Translations under genes and position numbers: made by a program | From: Methylobacterium sp. J-070 | GTDB taxonomy: Bacteria > Pseudomonadota > Alphaproteobacteria > Rhizobiales > Beijerinckiaceae | Length of the DNA: 56,366 bases | Reading direction: 5' to 3' | NCBI RefSeq assembly: GCF_022829385.1 | Contig: NZ_JAKSXX010000312.1 | Span: 1-56,366 of the forward strand | Part shown: positions 26,310 to 34,403 of the stretch, piece after piece | Numbering within the stretch: position 1 is the first letter of the stretch | Layout: every line of letters begins with the position of its first letter | Notes under the pieces: generated by a model | Database searches by the model: none | Seen by the model: the letters and a program-made list of their open reading frames with translations, nothing else | What the model was told of the DNA's origin: nothing

Positions 26310-27071
26310 CTAAATTAAATCCTCTTCATCGCTATTTTTATCCGGCCGCCAAAGGTTGATCAAAACCTTTTCGCCATGATGATAAAAGTAGGCTGGATAT
26401 TTTTCAGGATCAGCCGCTCGAATTTTGTTGAACACTTGCTTCAATGAAAGATTTGTATCGACCTCCCCATCTGAAGGTACACGATTCAGATGGGTGGTCT
26501 GGTTAGGCGATTGCGGCATAGTGCGGGTGAAGCCGAATTGTTCTATAATTGATAAAGCTTCCACGACCACTTGCGGTTCAAAAGAGTATGTTTTATTGGA
26601 CAAGCTGCGTGTTGTTTCAAAAGGCGATACATTGAACTCTCTTTGGAGCACAACAGCGCCAGTATCGACACCACGATCAACTATATGAACTGTAACTCCG
26701 CTGCGAGGCTCGTCATTCTCGATTATCCAACCGAGCGTTCTAGCTCCCGGATAATTTGGCAGCAAAGAACCGTGCACATTAATGCACCACGACACAGTCT
26801 CTAAAAATAAATCGTCGAATAGATAGTTGTAACCGGCAGAAAGACATTGCTTTCCTCGCAAGCGATCATAATGCTTTAATAAATCAGTCTTTCTTGTGAT
26901 GACAGTTACTTTGATCCCACGACAGCTTGCGATTTGCAAAGTGGGCACAACGTTCGGCCAGCGTACCGGATCATTAACGAAGATCTCACTGACGCGGTGG
27001 CCCGCGGCCAAAACGGCTTCCAGGACTCTCTCCCTGGCTCCCCCGGTGAAGTATATCAGGTCAATGGGCAT
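26310..27071 (-). CDS. Sugar N-formyltransferase-like protein
   Basis: 253 residues. The formyltransferase active-site residues are visible: Asn and His in CINVHGSLLPNYPGART and Asp in HIVDRGVDTGAVVL, the set used with N10-formyl-tetrahydrofolate. The C-terminal part KIRAADPEKYPAYFYHHGEK resembles sugar N-formyltransferases rather than methionyl-tRNA formyltransferase (which is about 310 residues). It follows two DegT aminotransferase genes and the FemAB-like gene with only 7 bases spacing, so it probably formylates the amino group they install. The donor sugar (for example a perosamine or Qui4N type) is not determined by this window. Confidence 0.85.
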   Translation of the reverse strand: MPIDLIYFTGGARERVLEAVLAAGHRVSEIFVNDPVRWPNVVPTLQIASCRGIKVTVITRKTDLLKHYDRLRGKQCLSAGYNYLFDDLFLETVSWCINVHGSLLPNYPGARTLGWIIENDEPRSGVTVHIVDRGVDTGAVVLQREFNVSPFETTRSLSNKTYSFEPQVVVEALSIIEQFGFTRTMPQSPNQTTHLNRVPSDGEVDTNLSLKQVFNKIRAADPEKYPAYFYHHGEKVLINLWRPDKNSDEEDLI

Positions 27072-27078
27072 TTTGAGC

Positions 27079-28125
27079 TCACACGAAGGGTCGAACGTAA
27101 AAATAGGGAAACAGCCTGGTCAGCTCGCTCGGAACGAGGTTAGCCAGTCGCGGCGTAAACATTTTTCCATAATAAATATAAGGGTAATCAATTGCGCCCC
27201 AGCCATGCTTAAAATGGTAGACTCCCGATTGTTGATGCCATGTTCCTCCCCAATTCCAATAACGTTTACCGGTAATCACCCCGTCAGCCATAGCTTTGAT
27301 GATGAGCGCCGAGAGCGGCTGTTCTGAGCGATAGGCCTCTACCACAACCGGCGTAAAATATTCTAGCCATTCGCGGTGGGATAAGATCAGTAGGCCGGCG
27401 GTAAACTCGGTGCCTCTGTAGGCGACGTATAACTTCAGCGCACTGCCGAGATTTCGTCGCAGTGCCGAGAACTCTTTTGGTGCTTTCGCTCGTCCACCGA
27501 TCCGTTCCATGCCGCGCCGGTGGTGCTCGGTGAACTCTGCCCAATCGTCCTCGTGGTCGGAAAGTTTGATGTCGAAGGCGCCTCTCAAACTCTTTCGAGC
27601 TTGGTTTCTTGTCTTTTGCCGGCATTGAGAAAGAATACCGTCGACGATCGCCTGGCGATGTTCGGCCCCGGGAAGAAGCGAAATTTGTCCAATCCGCGAG
27701 TCCCAGGCAGAAAGGCCTAGTTTCTGCGCCAACCCAACAACGTGGGATTTCATTGGATGCGCAACGATATTGACAGAGTCGACGGCCTTGTCACGTATAT
27801 ATAACCATAACATTTCTGAGATGCAATCTATGGATGCGTCCGAGTCAGTGCTCTCATCTATCAAGATATCACCATGGCTGCCAAAGTATGGTGACGCATT
27901 GAAGATTCGACCCGCTTCCGTTTCCATTAGGAAGCCGGTAAATACAGCGATGAGCTGATCATTTTTTCGGACGCCGAATATTACACGCTGTGCCCCCGGT
28001 ATAATCTCTGACAACGCATCGAGGTACTCAGGGGTGTGGTAGACAAGCGCTTCAGGATGAACGGCAATGAACCGACTGAAGGCGGTAAAGTCGGCTGGCG
28101 TCAGGAGGGAGCCAGTTAGGGGCAT
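27079..28125 (-). CDS. FemAB/GNAT-like acyltransferase (BioF2 type)
   Basis: 348 residues from ATG 28125, which overlaps the end of the upstream aminotransferase by 10 bases; the longer frame to 28218 would overlap too far. YHTPEYLDALSEIIPGA is the usual beginning of the FemAB-related Acetyltransf_6 fold, and QCRQKTRNQARKSLRG with YFTPVVVEAYRSEQPLSALI and YWNWGGTWHQQSGVYHFKHG are its conserved C-terminal blocks. Members link amino acids or acyl groups to cell-surface polymers, and some act in exopolysaccharide loci. Here it may acylate or aminoacylate the same sugar as the formyltransferase. Confidence 0.8.
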   Translation of the reverse strand: MPLTGSLLTPADFTAFSRFIAVHPEALVYHTPEYLDALSEIIPGAQRVIFGVRKNDQLIAVFTGFLMETEAGRIFNASPYFGSHGDILIDESTDSDASIDCISEMLWLYIRDKAVDSVNIVAHPMKSHVVGLAQKLGLSAWDSRIGQISLLPGAEHRQAIVDGILSQCRQKTRNQARKSLRGAFDIKLSDHEDDWAEFTEHHRRGMERIGGRAKAPKEFSALRRNLGSALKLYVAYRGTEFTAGLLILSHREWLEYFTPVVVEAYRSEQPLSALIIKAMADGVITGKRYWNWGGTWHQQSGVYHFKHGWGAIDYPYIYYGKMFTPRLANLVPSELTRLFPYFYVRPFV

Positions 28126-29198
28126 GCGAATCTCATAAGGGTTTCCGCTACGCGACTGGCCTGTTCGGGCAACAGAGCTGGATAGAATGGAACTGACATC
28201 GTCGTTTTGAGGGCGCACACTGCGTTTGGAAAGAGATCATCATGGAGGCCGAAGGCTCGATGAGCTAAGCTGTCGACGCCGCTTCTGGCGGCCACGCCAG
28301 ATGAATGAAAGCTCGCCATGGTTTCTCGAAGTTTGTTTCTTGTACGGATCGGAAAGCGAAATAGACGGCCGGGATCAACATCGATAGCTGCGCGGATATC
28401 GGCGGTCGTCGCTTCCGGTGCGGCAGCTAGGTAAGATTCGTATAAAGCGCTACGCTTTCGCGCGAATTCCGGGAGCCTACTGAGCTGAACTTCGCCCAAG
28501 GCTGCCTGTAGCTCCGAAAACAGCGCCGGCGTGCCGCAATGCTCGCTATTAATTTTTGAAGCACTGTCTGACTCTGGATAGGCTTTGATGATTGCTCCGC
28601 CGCCCGCGGCGCAAATGTATTTTGTGGGATGAAAGGATGTTACGGTCACGTCGCCGGAATGCTCTGGCTGTGCGTCGGCAATAGTAGCTAGTGATGCTTG
28701 GCAGAGGTCGTGAATAATCGGTAAATTTAGATCTCGAAATTGCTTCGCTGATTGGAAAATGCCGAATGGTGGCGATAAGATGATCGCTCCTGTCTGGCGT
28801 GTCTTAGCCCGTTTCGCTGTGTCCGGAGTCATGCACCAATGATCACCAATATCTGCGAACTGCGGTGTTAGGTCGTTTTTGCAAATTGCCCATACCACCG
28901 CATCGCAAACATAGGTTTGCAGGATGATGCCTGAACCTCTTCGCAGTTTCAGAGATGAGAGGGCCGTGGCTAGTGCGTGTCTTCCGCTGCTGCAGAGCGA
29001 GACATGGCGTCCCTGGGCCAGTTTGCTAAGGTTCTCTACGAAAGATACCGAGTTAGGTCCGTCGACCAGCATGCCTGTCAGCGCGACGCGTGTAAGCGCT
29101 GCGACTTCAGCCTCACCGATATCGGGCTTCGAGTGTGGGATCATCTTGCCTGACGCCGCGACATCGTCGTCAGCGTAAGGCCTCGCATAGTGCATCAA
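28116..29198 (-). CDS. DegT/DnrJ/EryC1-family protein (atypical)
   Basis: 360 residues; the ATG at 29198 overlaps the preceding gene by 29 bases, and ATG 29144 (MIPHSKPDIGEAEVAAL) is a credible shorter start. SLCSSGRHALATALSSL marks the cofactor phosphate site, LPIIHDLCQASLA the Asp-containing strand, and TSFHPTKYICAAGGGAII holds the PLP lysine. It is more divergent than the DegT upstream and shorter at the C-terminus. It may be the second aminotransferase of a diamino-sugar pathway or a partner subunit. Confidence 0.8.
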   Translation of the reverse strand: MMHYARPYADDDVAASGKMIPHSKPDIGEAEVAALTRVALTGMLVDGPNSVSFVENLSKLAQGRHVSLCSSGRHALATALSSLKLRRGSGIILQTYVCDAVVWAICKNDLTPQFADIGDHWCMTPDTAKRAKTRQTGAIILSPPFGIFQSAKQFRDLNLPIIHDLCQASLATIADAQPEHSGDVTVTSFHPTKYICAAGGGAIIKAYPESDSASKINSEHCGTPALFSELQAALGEVQLSRLPEFARKRSALYESYLAAAPEATTADIRAAIDVDPGRLFRFPIRTRNKLRETMASFHSSGVAARSGVDSLAHRAFGLHDDLFPNAVCALKTTMSVPFYPALLPEQASRVAETLMRFACP

Positions 29199-30306
29199 CT
29201 ACCTGATCCTGTTGCGCTTCGCTCATATTGGGAATAATTGGTAACGTGATCGTGGTATCTTCAGCCAGCGATGCATTATCAAACATTTCAGGAGTGAGAT
29301 TGTATTTATTTCTATAGTATCCGAGGCGGTGAACGGCATGCGTGCCAGGACGGGTCTGGATGCTTCTTTCGGCTAAGGCACGCATCACGGCGTTACGCCG
29401 TGCTCGACCGCCATCACGAAGCCGGATTACGTATGACTGGTAGCTATGCCCGCCCCGGTCGCCGCCGATTGGCAGGAAAAGCGTCTGCTCTTCCTGCAAC
29501 ATAGCGTCGTAGCGCCGAGCTACGCGACGACGGTCTGAGATCAGTCGCTCGAGCTTGGCCATCTGCGCGACCCCAACCGCCGCTTGGATATCAGATAAGC
29601 GCAGATTAAAACCCAGGTCGTCGAAATTTGACATCGTCCAAGGTCCCTGATCGTCATCGGCGCGCGGGATGCTGGCTCCATGATTGCGCAGTATGCGGAC
29701 GCGAGCAGCGAGGTCATCGCGGTTTGTAGTGACCGCGCCTCCCTCGCCGGTTGTGATCACTTTGCGAGGGTGGAAAGAGAAGCAGCCAAGATCACCGATC
29801 GTGCCGACTGGACGTCCCATGTAGTGAGTCCCGATGCCACACGCAGCATCTTCAATGATAGCCAATTTGTGTCGTTCCGCTAAGGCGACCAGCTCGGTCA
29901 TCGGCGCGGCAAGCCCGAAGAGGTGAACCGCAGTGATGGCTCTCGTGCGCGGAGTTATGGCTGCTTCGACGCACGTCGGGTCTAAGTTATAGGTCGCGAG
30001 GTCTATGTCGGCAAAGACTGCGCGTGCGCCGACATATTCCACAGCATGCGCGCTTGTTACCCAGGTTAATGCAGGGACGATTACCTCGTCACCCGGACCG
30101 AGGTCGAGAGCAAGGGCTGCCAGATGCAGCGCCGATGTTGCTGAAGTGCAGGCAAGCGCGTGTCGAGCACCCTGTGCTTGTGCGATCAGCGCCTCGAAGC
30201 GTGCCGTCATCGGGCCCTGGGTGACCCACTTTGAATCAAGGCATTCTTTCAAAGCCGTCAATTCAGTGTCATCGAAGCTTGGCTCGGTGATGTTCAAGGC
30301 TGTCAT
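29170..30306 (-). CDS. DegT/DnrJ/EryC1-family sugar aminotransferase
   Basis: 378 residues. LACTSATSALHLAALALDLG, DEVIVPALTWVTSAHAVEYV and IIEDAACGIG are standard, and the PLP lysine is in CFSFHPRKVITTGEGGAV. This is the ArnB/PerA-type sugar aminotransferase that converts a keto-sugar nucleotide to an amino sugar. First gene of the operon with the second DegT, the FemAB-like gene and the formyltransferase. The 4,6-dehydratase needed to make a keto substrate was not identified nearby, so it may be elsewhere in the genome. Confidence 0.9.
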   Translation of the reverse strand: MTALNITEPSFDDTELTALKECLDSKWVTQGPMTARFEALIAQAQGARHALACTSATSALHLAALALDLGPGDEVIVPALTWVTSAHAVEYVGARAVFADIDLATYNLDPTCVEAAITPRTRAITAVHLFGLAAPMTELVALAERHKLAIIEDAACGIGTHYMGRPVGTIGDLGCFSFHPRKVITTGEGGAVTTNRDDLAARVRILRNHGASIPRADDDQGPWTMSNFDDLGFNLRLSDIQAAVGVAQMAKLERLISDRRRVARRYDAMLQEEQTLFLPIGGDRGGHSYQSYVIRLRDGGRARRNAVMRALAERSIQTRPGTHAVHRLGYYRNKYNLTPEMFDNASLAEDTTITLPIIPNMSEAQQDQVVDALCEALR

Positions 30307-30401
30307 GCTCTCAGATCGGGTGTTGTGGGTTGATGGATTGAGCTCGGTCTTGAGCCGATCGCAGGTGTGTTGTATGAGGTCTAACGTCCTCTGTCTGTGA
30401 T

Positions 30402-32273
30402 TTAGAAATATGCCTCAAGAAGCTGCTCGATATTGAGGAGGGACCAGATCAGCAAGCGCCGGTTCTGCCGCCCTTCAAGATGGTCGCTGACGAGCGACTG
30501 GACGGTATCACGATCGAGGTAATCGTACAGGGCGGCCCTGTCGTTGAAAATTCGGCGGCGGACGTAGGCTATGCTCTCGCCCTTGAACCAGCTCGCGTCC
30601 GGCGCGGAGAAGCCCTGCTTCTCGCGCTGCGCAATCGTCTGCGGGAGACGGCGCTCGATCATTCGGCGCAGTATCAGCTTGCCGTCCTTCGTGCGCTCCC
30701 GGTAGCGTTCGGCCTTGCCGCCTGGCTCGTTCTCGTTGAGGCGTACGACCTCGGTGAGGTTGCCGAGCTTGAGGTGAGCCGGCAGCTTCATGGCGAAGTC
30801 GACGAGGTCGTTGTCGAGAAACGGCACCCGGCTCTCGAGCCCGTGGGCCATGGCAAGTTTGTCGTCGACCACCAGGAGGCCGGCTAGGAACGTCTTCGCC
30901 TCGAAGTAGAGGGAGTGGTTGACGTAGTCCTCCGGGCGGGTGAGTTGCTCCGCGTGGGCCTGGAAGACGCCTCGGAAGATCTCCTGCGGCGAGACGTGCG
31001 CGGCCCGGCCCCAGACCGGCCGCATTAGGTCAGGCAGGACCTCGCTCGGAACCAGGCGCTGCCAGAAGCCGAAGTACTTCTCGACATAATGATCGAAGTT
31101 GTCATTGACCACCGCCCGGTAGTAGCGCCAGGGATAGCCGCCGAACAGCTCGTCCCCGCCGGTGCCGGACAGAACGACTTTGACGAACTTTGACGCGAGG
31201 CGGGCGGCGTAGTAGTTCGGGTAGCATTGCCCGACGCGCGGCTCCTCCAAGTGCCAGGCGAGCCTCGGCAGGGCGCGCTCCATGTCACCAGCCTTGAGCA
31301 CCATCTCGTAGTGCTCCGTGCCGAACAGGTAGGACAGGTGCTCCGCGCGGCTGCGCTCGTCGTAGCCGAGTTCCACGCCGGAGGCGGAGTTGAGGTCGAA
31401 CCCGACCGTGAAGGTTTGCATTTGCGGCAGCTCCGCCGCGGCGGTCGCGCAGATCGCGCCGGAATCGATCCCCCCCGAGAGGTAGGATCCGACCGCCACG
31501 TCGCTCTGGAGCTGCCGGCTGACCGCCTGCGTGAACAGGCGGTCGAGTTCCTCGATGAGGGCGTGCTCGTCGACCGCTCCTGCGGGCTCCTCGAAGGCGA
31601 AGTCCCAGTACCGGCGCTGCACCGGCGCCTCCGCGCCTGGACGGATCTGGATGTAGCAGCCCGCCGGCAGCAGCTTGGCATTGGCGAACAGCGTCCGGTC
31701 GGTGAAGAAGTTCTGAAAGGACAGGTACTCGGCCAGCCCCTCGACGTCGAGGCGGAAGTAGTGGCCAGGCACGGCCCGGAACGCCTTGATCTCGGACGCG
31801 AACATGAAGGTCCGGTTCGACAGCGCGTAATAGACCGGCTTCACCCCGAACCGGTCCCGGGCGATGGTCAGCACGCGCTCGGCCGCGTCCCAGATCGCGA
31901 AGGCGAACATGCCGTTCAGCCGCTGCAAGGCGCCCACGCCCCACTCAGCGAAGGCGGCGAGCAGCACCTCGCTGTCGCCGCTCGATCTGAAGACGTGCCC
32001 GCGCATCGTCAGCGCCGACTTGATCTCCTGAAAATTGTAGATCTCGCCGTTGTAGGTCATGACGAAGCGGCCGTCGTGGGTCGACATCGGCTGTCGCGCG
32101 GCGTCGCTGAGGTCGATGATCGACAGCCGGCGGTGGCCGAGCCCGAGGGAGCCGTCGCAGAACTGGCCCTCGCCGTCCGGGCCGCGATGGGCGATCGCGT
32201 TGGTCATCGCCCGTAGGACGATTGGGGAGGCCGGCCGGCCGTCGAGGTGGAGCAGTCCCGCGATACCGCACAT
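30402..32273 (-). CDS. asnB: AsnB-type glutamine amidotransferase (copy 2)
   Basis: 623 residues. Cys2 (MCGIAGLLH), GHRRLSIIDLSD, YNGEIYNF and GDSEVLL give an intact glutaminase domain; the pyrophosphatase loop is YLSGGIDSGAICATA. GTGGDELFGGYPWRYYR and LESRVPFLDNDLVDFAMKLP complete the synthetase domain. It is transcribed with two more copies (34312-32360 and 36338-34404), with gaps of under 100 bases. All active-site residues that can be judged are kept, so the copies probably differ in acceptor. Confidence 0.9.
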   Translation of the reverse strand: MCGIAGLLHLDGRPASPIVLRAMTNAIAHRGPDGEGQFCDGSLGLGHRRLSIIDLSDAARQPMSTHDGRFVMTYNGEIYNFQEIKSALTMRGHVFRSSGDSEVLLAAFAEWGVGALQRLNGMFAFAIWDAAERVLTIARDRFGVKPVYYALSNRTFMFASEIKAFRAVPGHYFRLDVEGLAEYLSFQNFFTDRTLFANAKLLPAGCYIQIRPGAEAPVQRRYWDFAFEEPAGAVDEHALIEELDRLFTQAVSRQLQSDVAVGSYLSGGIDSGAICATAAAELPQMQTFTVGFDLNSASGVELGYDERSRAEHLSYLFGTEHYEMVLKAGDMERALPRLAWHLEEPRVGQCYPNYYAARLASKFVKVVLSGTGGDELFGGYPWRYYRAVVNDNFDHYVEKYFGFWQRLVPSEVLPDLMRPVWGRAAHVSPQEIFRGVFQAHAEQLTRPEDYVNHSLYFEAKTFLAGLLVVDDKLAMAHGLESRVPFLDNDLVDFAMKLPAHLKLGNLTEVVRLNENEPGGKAERYRERTKDGKLILRRMIERRLPQTIAQREKQGFSAPDASWFKGESIAYVRRRIFNDRAALYDYLDRDTVQSLVSDHLEGRQNRRLLIWSLLNIEQLLEAYF

Positions 32274-32359
32274 GTCAGGGGGCCGATCCGCGCAGGGTCA
32301 ATATGGACATACGAGGGCTCGCGACCGCGTTGGGACGGGTTTCCGGTCTGAGCACAGCT

Positions 32360-34312
32360 CTAGGCCGTTGCCGCGAGGGCCGGGCCGGGGACGGGACGCG
32401 CGGTCCGCGGTTCGAGCCGGTCGATGAAGTGCCGGAACCAGAGTTCCATCGTCGCGTAGCGGTACAGGAGCCAGCTCCGGTCAGACCGTCCCTCCTGATG
32501 TTCGCGCCAGTAGAATTCGACCGCCTCGCGCGTGACGACGTTCCGCTCGAGGAAGCTGCGCGAGAACAGCAGGTCACGCATGTGCTCGGCATCACGCCCG
32601 CTCCGGATCCAGCGGTTGGCAGGGGTTGGGTAGCCGAGCTTGCTGCGCCGCCACGTGACGGAGGCCGGCAGCCGCGGCGCGGCGACTTTGCGCAGGATCC
32701 ACTTCGTCCACGTGTTGCGGATCTTGTAGGCCGGATCCAGCCCCATCGCGAACTCGACGATCCGATAGTCCAAGAACGGCACCCGCGCCTCAACCGAGAA
32801 GGCCATCGAGTTCCGGTCCTCGTAGTGCAGGAGCGCGGGGATCGATTGGGTCATGGTATGATTGTAGAGGACGTTCGACAGCTCGTCGGCGTAGGGGGTG
32901 CCGAGGCTGCGGGTGATGGCCCCGTTCTCGTTGGCCGCGAGGTCGGGATGGAAGAAGGCCGGCTCCACCGCCTGCGGCGCAGGCGTGGACCCGAAGCGCT
33001 TCCTGTGCCGGGCTAGGAAGGCGCGGGAGTGGCTCACGAGGAAACGGTCGTCGACGCCGTTCAGCCACTTCGTGCCGTGATGCTTCCAGACGGCCGCCAT
33101 CAGCCAGTAGCCGGACAGGTACGGGCGCACGCCGCCCCGCCGGAACAGGTCGTTGATGCGGGTCTGGTAGTAGGGCAGGTAGCCCGCGAAGAGCTCGTCG
33201 CCACCCTGCCCGTCGAGGATGACCTTCACGTCACGCGAGGCGCGTTCCATGACGTTGAATTGCGTGTAGAGGCCGGGCCCCGCGCTCGGTGTGTCTTGGT
33301 GCCACGTTATGGTCGCGAGGTCATCGAGCAGATCGCCGTCGGGCTGGCGACGGACGCCCTCGCCGACGCAGCCAAGGTGCCGGTTGACCGCGTCCACGTA
33401 TATCTCTTCGTCGTATTCGCGGCCCTTGTAGAGACCGGAATAGGTGCGGATCTTCTCGGGATGCCGCTCGCTCATCAGCGCGACGATCGTGCTCGAATCG
33501 AGGCCGCCGGACAGGCAGGTCCCGACCGGCACGTCGGCGCGCATGTGGAGCTGGATGGCCGATTGCAGTAGCGCGTCGAGATCGTCGACGGGCGAGGTGC
33601 CAACCCACTTGCGCGCGAACGCCTCTGGGTCGACCGACCAGTAACTGTAGCTCCTGCGCCGGCCTGAGGCGAGTTCGACGATGAGGTTGTGAGCGGGCGG
33701 GACCGACTCGATACGGTTGAAGAAGGTCTCCGGCCCGTCGTGCAAACTTCCCCACGGCAGGAAGTAGCGCAGCATCGCGTAGTTGACGTCGCGCAGGTCG
33801 GGGAAGGCTGCCAGCAGCGCCTTCATCTCGGAGGCGAACGCGAAGCGCTGCGCGTCGTCGACGACGTAGAGCGGCTTGATCCCGAAGCGGTCGCGCGACA
33901 GGAATACGGTCCGCGCGTCGCGATCGTAGATCGCGAAGGCCCACATTCCGTTCAGGCGCGAGACGCAGGCCTCGCCCCAAAGGGCGTAGGCCGCGAGCAG
34001 AACCTCGGTGTCGGTCGAGGAGCGGAACGTGTAGCCGGCCGCCGCCAGCTCGCCGCGGAGTTCCCTATAGTTGTAGATCTCGCCGTTGAACGTGATTGTG
34101 TAGCGCCCATCCGCGCTCGTCATCGGCTGCTTGCCGAGTTCGGAAAGGTCCAGGATCGACAGGCGCCGGTGCCCCAAGGCCACGTTCCCGTCGGTGAAAA
34201 CGCCGCCGCCGTCAGGTCCGCGGTGGAACTGCATAGCGTTCATCCGCTCGACCTCATGGCGAGCCGCCGGCCTGTCCTGAGCCCGCCAGATCACCCCACT
34301 GATGCCGCACAT
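32360..34312 (-). CDS. asnB: AsnB-type glutamine amidotransferase (copy 3)
   Basis: 650 residues from ATG 34312, so that Cys2 of MCGISGVIW is exposed after Met removal; the longer open frame upstream is not protein-like. Glutaminase motifs HRRLSILDLSE and FNGEIYNYREL are present, as is the loop LSGGLDSSTIVALM, with GQGGDELFAGYLPYYQ further on. It is a close relative of copies 1, 2 and 4 but not identical to any; ordinary sequence divergence argues against recent duplication. Confidence 0.9.
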   Translation of the reverse strand: MCGISGVIWRAQDRPAARHEVERMNAMQFHRGPDGGGVFTDGNVALGHRRLSILDLSELGKQPMTSADGRYTITFNGEIYNYRELRGELAAAGYTFRSSTDTEVLLAAYALWGEACVSRLNGMWAFAIYDRDARTVFLSRDRFGIKPLYVVDDAQRFAFASEMKALLAAFPDLRDVNYAMLRYFLPWGSLHDGPETFFNRIESVPPAHNLIVELASGRRRSYSYWSVDPEAFARKWVGTSPVDDLDALLQSAIQLHMRADVPVGTCLSGGLDSSTIVALMSERHPEKIRTYSGLYKGREYDEEIYVDAVNRHLGCVGEGVRRQPDGDLLDDLATITWHQDTPSAGPGLYTQFNVMERASRDVKVILDGQGGDELFAGYLPYYQTRINDLFRRGGVRPYLSGYWLMAAVWKHHGTKWLNGVDDRFLVSHSRAFLARHRKRFGSTPAPQAVEPAFFHPDLAANENGAITRSLGTPYADELSNVLYNHTMTQSIPALLHYEDRNSMAFSVEARVPFLDYRIVEFAMGLDPAYKIRNTWTKWILRKVAAPRLPASVTWRRSKLGYPTPANRWIRSGRDAEHMRDLLFSRSFLERNVVTREAVEFYWREHQEGRSDRSWLLYRYATMELWFRHFIDRLEPRTARPVPGPALAATA

Positions 34313-34403
34313 CCGATCAGCTCCTCGCCATTCCTTCGTCCCCGGGCTCCTCCGGCGGCGCATCACCATCGCGCGGTGGCCCTCAGACGCCGCGTCCAAG
34401 GGA

